Shown here piece by piece: positions 56,682 through 64,000 of a stretch of 64,000 nt of DNA. Every line of letters begins with the position of its first letter. Positions within the stretch are counted from its first letter, which is position 1. Both the position numbers and the translations under genes were made by a program. The notes under the pieces are model-generated. The model saw only the letters and a program-made list of their open reading frames with translations. It searched no databases and had not been told where the DNA came from. Source of the DNA: Anthopleura xanthogrammica (lineage: Eukaryota; Cnidaria; Anthozoa; Actiniaria; Actiniidae); NCBI GenBank assembly GCA_964019055.1, contig OZ025207.1, positions 5,879,501 through 5,943,500 on the forward strand, in the 5' to 3' direction.

Positions 56682-57256
56682 CTAACTTGTTTCTACACTT
56701 CGCATATCCACGAGTTAAAAATGATAGTATAAAGAAAATATGAACAAGGTTATTAGTTTCAATAAGCAATACAGCAATTAAAACAATCAAAACTGGAAAT
56801 TGTAAGGCCCAGTTTAAAAGAAAACTTGGTCCTTGCTTGTTGTTGCTGGTCAAGGAGATAAATTGAAATACTAATACCAAACCAACTTAAAAAACGCAAA
56901 GAATTAAAATTAGTAACTGGTGTTGAGTATTTGTGTTCCAAGTAAGTTGAACAATAAATCAGCTGACCAAAGGTTTTCATGCATGGACCAATGTCCAGAG
57001 CTAATAATGGTGTATTTTTTTTTTTGTTTACTGCAAGAAAAATGTACTTAGAAACATGCACTTAAAGATCAAATCAGGTAACATGACATGTGTCAGCTGA
57101 CTAATAGTTGTGCTTTTTGGGTAAGTAGTAAACTGACACATACCAGGTGGTCTAAATCAAATGCACACAGTGATGGTTATGCATGGTGCCCTGAGGAAGC
57201 TATTTTCCTTGAATTGATTTTTACTAGTCCTGGCTCAAGCCCACTACGTGGTATAA
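56682..57256. other. Unassigned sequence
   Basis: No gene or repeat border recognised. Confidence 0.4.
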
Positions 57257-58176
57257 TGTGACGGAACAATTTCTTGTCCGCGACAGCGCGAGTTTGTTGA
57301 GTTAAAGGAAATAATAAACAAGCCGAGGTATGATTATAAAGATATTTAATTTGACTAATCATGAAGTACAAATGGTACTTTGTAGAAAGTACTCAATTTC
57401 ACACAATTAATGATAATAACTTCGTATAAGAACACTCAATGGATACTATGTATTTAAGAACGCGCGAAGTTTAAATAGCACATTATTTAACCACGGTTGC
57501 CGAAGTACTAGGTAACAAAGAGGGATGCACACATACCTTAAGGAAGTTGAAAAGCTTCTATACCTTGCTGAGGATATGATGAACTAACTAGAGGGTTTGC
57601 AAGGCGGAGCATAAGGTTTCGAAGGACAGATGCCAATCTAAGGGAACTTTTGCCTAACAACTGATAAGGTGTGCACCCCCCGGCTGGTAGCTATGAAGAA
57701 GTAATTCCTAAGTTTTCTAATAGATTCGTTAAACAGTACATTGAAGTAAAACAACAAATGGAAAGAACAACTAATTGTACGACTTTCTATCAAAAGAAAT
57801 CTAAGTTGTGGCGAAGTTCGTTATGAGAATAAGCTAGCTAAAACTTTGGTAACAGTAAACAGAAAATATCGTAAACAACTCATAAATTAGCTAAAATATT
57901 AAAATTACATTTAAGGACTTCCCATTTTATAGCGTCTCTGGCAACCGCGGTTTCCAACGTAAAATGAATGGTACTGAAAGACTATTTACTCAATGGTCTT
58001 ATGTCCAAACAATAAGGGATTAACTAGGTATACACTAGAGATAAACACAATGAAGGCCAATTCCAGATTCTTATTGTTTGGACATGTAGTACATTTTTAC
58101 CTATTATTAAGTAATCCAGCTGTGATTAATATGGGCAAGAGTTGAAAGAACACGACTAGAATTCCGTGTCGTCACA
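57257..58176. repeat. Solo-type LTR (920 bp)
   Basis: Begins TGTGACGGAACAA and ends CCGTGTCGTCACA, so TG...CA with a 7-bp inverted end. ATAA is duplicated at 57253-57256 and 58177-58180. With no internal region attached it reads as a solo LTR left by recombination. Orientation cannot be decided. Confidence 0.6.
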
Positions 58177-58189
58177 ATAACAAATGTTT

Positions 58190-58474
58190 TTAATCAGTCT
58201 TCATCTTATCTGATTGTTGTATTGGTTCATCCTGCAGAAGTTGCTGCATTTGATCTAGCACTTCATCATGATCCTCATCTTGTTGCTTTAGTTTCTTTGT
58301 TGCTGTGGGATGAGTTTCATTGGGTTCTTCTGTTATTACAGCATGTTCTATGGTCTTGTTTGTGGGATTGATGGTCATAGTATAGTTGAGCTTTAGGATG
58401 TTCATTATGTCTTTGGTAGTTGGGTGCTCGAGTATGTTAAGACCTTGGATTTTTCTTGTGAAAAGACCCCCCAC
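58190..58474 (-). other. Unassigned 94-codon frame
   Basis: Reads NILEHPTTKDIMNILKL...KKLKQQDEDHDEVLDQ. Not recognised, and no ATG at its start. It lies directly beside the LTR and could be the last coding piece of the BEL/Pao element or host DNA. Confidence 0.3.
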
Positions 58475-58754
58475 AAAGAATTAAGATTTTGGCTTCATAC
58501 TTTGAAAATATCCACAAGTTTTCAGTAAAAATCGCAGTGAATGTTGATATCAATGTCCTTAATTGTTTAGTGCTGAATGTTAGAAGGTCACATGGTATAT
58601 GATGTGATGATAGCAAGAAAATACAAAAAAATAAATGGAGACATGAGTTTAAGTTACAGAGAAAAACAAAATACTGAAAGTTGATAAGTAAGGGATGACA
58701 AACAACTTCTCGTTTGGAAAACTTGAATTTGATTACTTGGAAGGGAGATATTAA

Positions 58755-59293
58755 GGTGGCTTCCTATAGTATTTTTCAGACCATACCTTTCATTTTCATT
58801 TGGCTTATTCATAGTCTTAACTTATACCTATATACTTGATTTTTGGACCAGTTATAGAGCTAAGATGAAATTTTAAAATGTTAATTTTAGCTTGATTGAC
58901 ATTACCTTGGCAACGATAAACAAATATTGTTGAAATTGAGAAGAATATCATATGCCCTTGGCAGGATATTCACACCGAATGCATTTCATTTCATTGTTGA
59001 AATTGGTTTTTTATCGAATAACTCTAAAACTCGATGAGACCTAGACAAGCGGCAAACGACATCATCAACTTCAAGCTATTGCAGAACGATTCCAACTATT
59101 TTAAAGAAAATCAATTTGTTAGATTTCAAGTAATTCGCCAAAATATTCTAAAGCCGTTATTTTCGCATATTGAAAGTTACGGCGGCCCGAGAGATACTCG
59201 GAAAAACCGAATAACTATTAAAATACTCCAAAACAAACCCTTCCTAACTTTTAGTGTATTAGTATGGTCTGAAAAATACTATAGGAAGCCACC
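58755..59293. mobile_element. TTAA-flanked MITE (539 bp)
   Basis: Inverted ends GGTGGCTTCCTATAGTATTT (at least 36 bp, near perfect, through TTCAGACCATAC). TTAA is duplicated at 58751-58754 and 59294-59297. TTAA targeting is typical of piggyBac- and Kolobok-type elements. No transposase inside. Confidence 0.85.
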
Positions 59294-59561
59294 TTAAGGG
59301 GATTTTATACGAAAGCTATGGTCACGTGACCTGTTTCACAAAATATCTCCTTAACAGTAAGTGATAGCCATTTTCTCCAAGTGACATTCTGTTGAGGATT
59401 TGTAATGAAGTACATTTAATGTATAAGTTTGTGTTGCCTATTCAAACTCGTGACCGGATTTTCAAAGGAAAAACGAAGTCCCTTATGCATCTAAACTAGT
59501 CATGTTATCACCCTTAAGTCAAAATTACAATTTTTTGTTTTGTCTATAAAATATTTCTGTG

Positions 59562-60392
59562 TTGGCACATAGCACATTCTCTTTCCCAATCCCTTATTGC
59601 CTCCCTGGCTGAGATAACCCAGTACTTACTGGACAGGTTAGCTAGCACTTGATTGGTACCACCATGTTTGTGAACTTCAGCTTCTTTAATCTCCTCTGGC
59701 TGAAGAGGTCCTGTTGTTTGCGGCCTTTCACCACTTGTCTTGCTTGGTAAGCTCTGTCACAGTCTGACCCCGAGTTAGCAAGTCAGCAGGGTTCAAATGC
59801 GTGGGGACGAATAGCCACTGCTTTGGTATTGTTACTGCTTGAATCTCTCCAACCCAATTAGCTACGAATGGTTTGAAGTGGTGACTGTGTCCTCTGATCC
59901 AGTGGAGCACATCCATGCTGTCTGACCAGAAATGCCAATCACTCTTGTTGACTTCAAGTGTCTCTCCCACTATCTTCGTCATTTTCAGCCCATGAACAGC
60001 TTGCATGAGTTCGAGTCTAGGGACACTGATAGCTTGAAGCGGTGCCACTTTATTCATGTACAGCATACACAGCAGCACCATATGCATGATGACTCAGGTG
60101 ACTGCAGATGACTGCCCATCCCATTGTCTATCCTGAGACAGCATTGAACACATGTCAATCAGATGGGGCAGTTCTTTGAACCAGGTTGTTGCCTCAGCCA
60201 TTAACTGGTGGCTGAGTGGCTGATCCCACTCCAGATCTTGGTCTGGATAGTGAACAGCATCAGTAGACCAAGAGGGTCAAACAGCGAAGCAGTACTGCTC
60301 AGGAAGCTCCTCTTTGTGAGGTTATTTGTGTTCACTGGCTCAAAGGAGAAGGTGAACATGTCTGGCTCTGGATGCCACGCTACTCCTTAGGT
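59562..60392 (-). pseudogene. BEL/Pao retrotransposon pol relic
   Basis: Reading from the right: AWHPEPDMFTFSFEP and TKRSFLSSTASLFDPLGLL (end of RT), a gap with stops, then AISVPRLELMQAVHGLKMT, DWHFWSDSMDVLHWIRGHS, FKPFVANWVGEIQ and NPADLLTRGQTVTEL (RNase H region), then EVHKHGGTNQVLANL and AREAIRDWERECAMCQ (integrase zinc region). This order and wording are diagnostic of BEL/Pao. Internal deletions and stops are present. The right side is cut by the LINE at ~60440. Confidence 0.9.
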
Positions 60393-60406
60393 CTTGGTAG
60401 AGGGTA

Positions 60407-60438
60407 ACTATAATAATAATAATAATAATAATAATATT
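60407..60438. repeat. (AAT)n microsatellite
   Basis: About ten AAT units at the junction between the BEL/Pao relic and the LINE. Confidence 0.9.
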
Positions 60439-60445
60439 AATAAGC

Positions 60446-62881
60446 GTGAGACGGATAAGTGAGGAAGACACGAACTTCGCTGAAACAACTGGTGAAGTAA
60501 GCTTGAGGAATGACATTTTGATTAAATGGCAAGAAATAAAATATCTAAGTGTGGAAGAAAGACCCCAGCTACCAAAAGTGAACAAAACCAAGAAAGTAAT
60601 AGGATTGATAGACCGTGCAAATAAAGCACTGGATGAAATAAGGAAAACCAAAGGAGAACTCAACGTCTCAGATATTAACCAGTTATACTATGCGACAGCT
60701 ACAGTCATAACTGAGCATACTGGGTTGAGGCAGAAAAAGAGAAGGATCAAGAAGAAACAACCTTCATGGAAAGAGAGAATGATGAAAGGAAAGATCTATC
60801 GGTTTTGGCAGAGATATCGCTTAATAGGTTATCTGATAGAAAAAGAAAAAATATCATGGCGAAGTATTCAATTAACTCAGTCAACAAAATCCCTGAAGTA
60901 ATGGAACAACTCAAACAGCAAATACAAGCTAAAGCTCAAAGAATGCGAAGGTTTGAAAAGAGAAGTAAGCAGTTTACTCAAAACAAAATGTTTAGAGAAG
61001 ACACCAAGAAATTGTACATGGAGCTTGGAAAAAAAGCAGATAACGGTAGAAGAACCACAAAGACCGAGGAAACAAAGGAAGCAAAGAATTACAGACCAAT
61101 AACCTGTCTGTCTACCATGTACAAGCTCATGTCATCAATCTTGACAAGTCGAATTTATCATCATCTGGAGACCAATCAACTATTACCAAAAGAGCAAAAA
61201 GGATGCAGAAAAGGATCCTATGGATGCAAAGATCAGCTCTTAATAAATAAGATGATACTTGAAAATTGCAAGCAAAAAATGAAAAATCTCAGTACAGCAT
61301 GGATTGATTACAGCAAAGCGTTTGATAGTGTCCCTCATCCATGGATGTTAAAGACCTTGCAGATCTACAAGATATCGCCACTACTATCGAGCTTCCTGAA
61401 ACACAGCATGAAGAACTGGAAAACATCCATGATCCTAAACCACACAACAGGAACAATAACAACAAGAACGATCACCATCAAAAGCAGGATCTATCAAGGA
61501 GACTCACTATCACCACTGTTGTTCTGCTTGGCCCTGACACCACTTAGCAACATGTTAAATAGCACAGGATATGGATACAGCGTTGAAAACGCGAAGGTCC
61601 AACATCTCTTCTACGTAGACGATCTAAAGCTGTATGCTAAAGACGACAACCATCTTGAAACACTTCTCCACACTGTACACCATTTCAGTAACGACATCAA
61701 CATGAGATTTGGCTTCGACAAGTGTGCCAAAGCTACTTTCAAGAAAGGTTAATTAACGAAGAAATCGAAAATCCAACTTGATCTTGACACAGTCATTAAG
61801 GAACTTGACCGAGAGAAAACCTACAAGTACCTAGGCATCGATGAAAGTGATGGAATACAGCATTTCAAGATGAAAGAAAAAGTGAGGAAGGAGTACTATC
61901 GAAGACTCAGATTGGTACTACTAAGTGAGTTGAATGCAGCGAATAAGATCCAGGCTGTTAACACCTTAGCTGTGCCTGTAGTATCATACAGTTTTAACAT
62001 AATCAACTGGAAGTTAAGTGAGATCAAAAGATTAGACACAAAAACAAGGAAATATCTAACAATGAACCGTATGCATCACCCTAAAGCGGATGTTGACAGA
62101 TTATATGTAAAAAGGAAAGAAGGAGGTAGAGGACTCGTTCAGATAGAAAACTCCTACAAAATATCAACTATCAGCCTGGACATGTACCTGAAAGAAAACC
62201 AAGAATGCCTTCTACATCTAGTCTCTAAGCATGAAAACAACAAAAATATGTACTTAATACACAAAGAAAGCAAAAGATTCAAAGCTGAAACTGCCGAAGC
62301 AAATGTTCCAGAATCTTTACCAAAAGAAAAAGACGTTTCCAGCATCGAAAAAGCACGAAGATTAAAGACCACCTACAAAGACCATCTGCAAACGGAACAA
62401 CATGAAAAGTGGGAATCTAAACCCCTTCATGGCCAGTACAAAAGGCAGTGAACAAAGCAGATGTGGACAAACAGAGAACACACAGTTGGTTGAAAGGAAC
62501 AGGCCTAAAGGCAGAGACAGAGGGACTCATCATAGCAGCGCAAGATCAGACACTGGCTACAAGGTACTATGAGAACAAGATCATAGGAAAAGATGTTAAC
62601 ATCAAATGCAGAATGTGCGGTGAATACGACGAAACTATCGACCACATTATATCAGGCTGTCCTGTTCTCGCAAAGAAAGAGTTCATAGAAAGACACGATA
62701 AAGTTGGGACAAACTTTGCAAGCAGTATGGATTCGACGTATGCAGGAAATGGTATGAACATGACCCTGAAAAAGTAATGGACAACGATACAGCAACAATT
62801 TTATGGGACATGCAAGTACACACGGACAAAACCATCAAAGCTAACAGACCAGACATCATAGTCAGGAACAAATTAGAAAAA
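60446..62881 (+). pseudogene. R2-like LINE polyprotein, part 1: RT, zinc knuckle, start of RLE
   Basis: 60446-60901 gives an N-terminal helical region. Another frame has KNYRPITCLSTMYKLMSS, KGCRKGSYGCKDQL, AWIDYSKAFDSVPH, YQGDSLSPLLFCLAL and catalytic FYVDDLKLY. The thumb follows after an in-frame TAA at 61750-61752 (KTYKYLGIDESD, KEKVRKEYYRRLRL, DVDRLYVKRKEGGRG). After a shift near 62450 come NKADVDKQRTHSWLK and a zinc finger CRMCGEYDETIDHIISGC. A last shift near 62703 gives WYEHDPEKVMDND and KANRPDIIVRNK, the RPD motif of the endonuclease. Confidence 0.85.
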
Positions 62882-62989
62882 TAGGCGCTTACAAAGCGCA
62901 TGTGTTTACTGCCCAATGTAAGCAACCTCTTTTCAAGAGTTTCATTGAACTTTCTTTGTAGAAGTTCTCTGCTTCAAAAAGGTTCAAGG

Positions 62990-63110
62990 CTCTTTAAAAG
63001 AGGTTGCATTATCCTCAGAAGAGGTTGCGTTATCCTCCAAAGAGGTTCAAATATCCACCAAAGAGGTTCAAATATCCTCCGAAGAGGTTCAAAGTTTCCC
63101 AAAAGTGATT
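62990..63110. repeat. ~21-bp tandem repeat (AAGAGGTT units)
   Basis: About five units of AAGAGGTTCAAATATCCTCC and variants. A plus-strand frame across it repeats RGSNI-like residues and is not considered a gene. Confidence 0.85.
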
Positions 63111-63649
63111 CAGAGGCTAGGTCAATGAGGATTTGTTTTTGTTTTGCTCTATTGTCCGAAGCCAGTAAGCGTGCATTGCATTGTCTCTTGTTTGTTCATG
63201 TTGAATTATGAATACGCCGGAATGTTGAGGAAAAAATCGCCTAAAACTGGATAAACACTTACAACGCCATTCATTACACCACTTATTAGTATTTCATGAA
63301 AGCTGCAATAAATAAATTTATGTCCAAAGTCAGTAAAAGTACTTGTTTTGTTCACTTACTTGTAGAGCTGACCCGAGGAATCTCTCTGTACAGTGAAGAG
63401 AACGCACGCCACAAGGTATTTTCGTCTCACGTCACGTCCTCGTAAAATCGTAGTTGTACGTAGTTGTACGAAGTATTCTCGTGTTCCTCGGTTTAATTTC
63501 TGATTGGTTTTAATTGGTTCGAATATTTGGTTGTTTGTCGTGAATAGCTCAGTCTCCACTCGTGGAGAATGTTGAGTCTGTCTCAAGGTCGTCTCGAGGA
63601 TTTTCTAATATCGGGATTCCTGTGTCAGCTGTGACGTTGGTGTTACATA

Positions 63650-63682
63650 CGGACTCACAACGGACTCACAACGGACTCACAA
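63650..63682. repeat. 12-bp repeat, three units
   Basis: ACGGACTCACAA occurs three times in a row, the last ending in ACTCACAAAC. Confidence 0.9.
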
Positions 63683-63725
63683 ACACGATAACAATGTGGT
63701 TACTGCTACGCAGTAAACCCAAAAA

Positions 63726-64000
63726 CGATGTTTTCTAATTGATGTGTCCATCCCAGCAGAAAGAAATGTGCCCTTAAAACAGATAGAAAAACTCTCCAAA
63801 TACAAAGATCTAGAAATAAAAAATAAGAAAAATGTGGGGTATGGAAACAAAAACCATACCTATTGTTATCGGGGCACTTGGGTTGATACACAAAGGACTA
63901 GAGCAGTATGTTAATAAACTACAAGGAGACATTCCTATCGCAGAAATGCAGAAGATTGCCCTCCTAGGAACTGCTTACATCATCAGGAGAACTCATGATT
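63726..64000 (+). pseudogene. R2-like LINE polyprotein, part 2: C-terminal endonuclease tail
   Basis: Continues the RLE region with CFLIDVSIPAERNVPLKQ and IEKLSKYKDLEI. After a 1-nt shift in an A-rich run near 63815 it reads MWGMETKTIPIVIGALGLI, EQYVNKLQGD and AEMQKIALLGTAYIIRR, then leaves the window. These are typical C-terminal blocks of this LINE group. Confidence 0.82.

Larger units (their letters stand above)
62882..63720. mobile_element. 839-bp insertion of unknown class
   Basis: Sits inside LINE coding sequence. AAAAA is found on both sides (62877-62881, 63721-63725), and removing it rejoins LEK to RCFLIDVSIP in frame. Each end has a small palindrome (GCGCTTACAAAGCGC at the left, GGTTACTGCTACGCAGTAAACC cut by the right edge). 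It also holds AGAGGTT repeats and a 12-bp triplication near 63650. No transposase recognised. Confidence 0.65.
60441..64000 (+). mobile_element. R2-like LINE with RLE-type endonuclease motifs, degenerate, continuing past the window
   Basis: Reverse-transcriptase LINE split at 62881 by an 839-bp insertion and resuming at 63726. It has several stops, frameshifts and an internal deletion near 61060. No apurinic endonuclease is seen. The zinc-finger and RPD motifs after RT point to the restriction-like-endonuclease group (R2/NeSL-like). Confidence 0.85.

Noticed and set aside
62882..63720. Helitron
   Set aside because: A hairpin is present near each end, but TC at the 5' end, CTRR at the 3' end and an A-T insertion site do not fit.
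1..64000. tRNA genes, spliced-leader genes or host protein genes
   Set aside because: No tRNA-like fold with intact A and B boxes was noticed by eye, no leader gene was seen in the 5S spacers, and every recognisable protein motif belongs to a mobile element. A covariance-model scan would be decisive.

Overview
This window looks like a repeat-dense block of an invertebrate animal genome. A cnidarian such as a coral, sea anemone or relative is most likely, which is an inference from the repertoire: Harbinger-like, nuclease-encoding and rve-type DNA transposons together with gypsy, BEL/Pao and R2-like retroelements, in moderately AT-rich DNA with short GT-AG introns. I find no host protein-coding gene that I can support. 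The only conventional host genes are 5S ribosomal RNA genes.

Layout. 1-6879: tandem 5S rRNA genes in a ~333-bp unit (15 full-length copies and one truncated), broken at 4789-6368 by unidentified sequence ending in the 3' end of a short-LTR retrotransposon, and ended by a LINE-like reverse transcriptase relic. 6880-11400: that relic, split precisely by a 3.0-kb Harbinger-like DNA transposon (H1, 7282-10290) with two divergent genes and a 29-bp subterminal satellite. 12191-14357: a decayed transposon with ~330-bp inverted ends and wrecks of a FEN/XPG-like nuclease and a CXC domain. 15736-19624: a 3.9-kb element with CACTG-type ends. 19632-23650: palindromic MITEs and unexplained DNA. 23963-38395: a minus-strand Ty3/gypsy retrotransposon with three in-frame stops, into whose leader a 7.1-kb Academ-like transposon (30112-37250) has jumped. 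39358-43662: a second Harbinger-like element (H3) with an intact five-exon partner gene and a frameshifted transposase. 44338-52276: a nest of repeats holding a truncated LINE, a 1.25-kb TA-flanked element and a 3.46-kb rve-transposase element with a 6-bp target duplication. 53781-56679: a third Harbinger-like element (H2). 57257-64000: a solo-type LTR, a TTAA-flanked MITE, a BEL/Pao pol relic, and an R2-like LINE with RLE-type endonuclease motifs, itself split by an 839-bp insertion.

Working together. H1, H2 and H3 share one architecture: a DDE_4-type transposase and a divergently transcribed basic/coiled-coil (Myb/SANT-like in H3) partner, GAR-type termini, a TA at each boundary and a subterminal ATGCAAAT octamer. 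This is the best candidate for an undescribed or poorly described system, followed by the Academ-like element (DDE-type region, FEN/XPG-like nuclease and CXC domain in one reading frame) and the rve element whose ~410-430-bp inverted arms are built of CTGCAAAC repeats. All family names come from motif recognition by eye; no database search was run.
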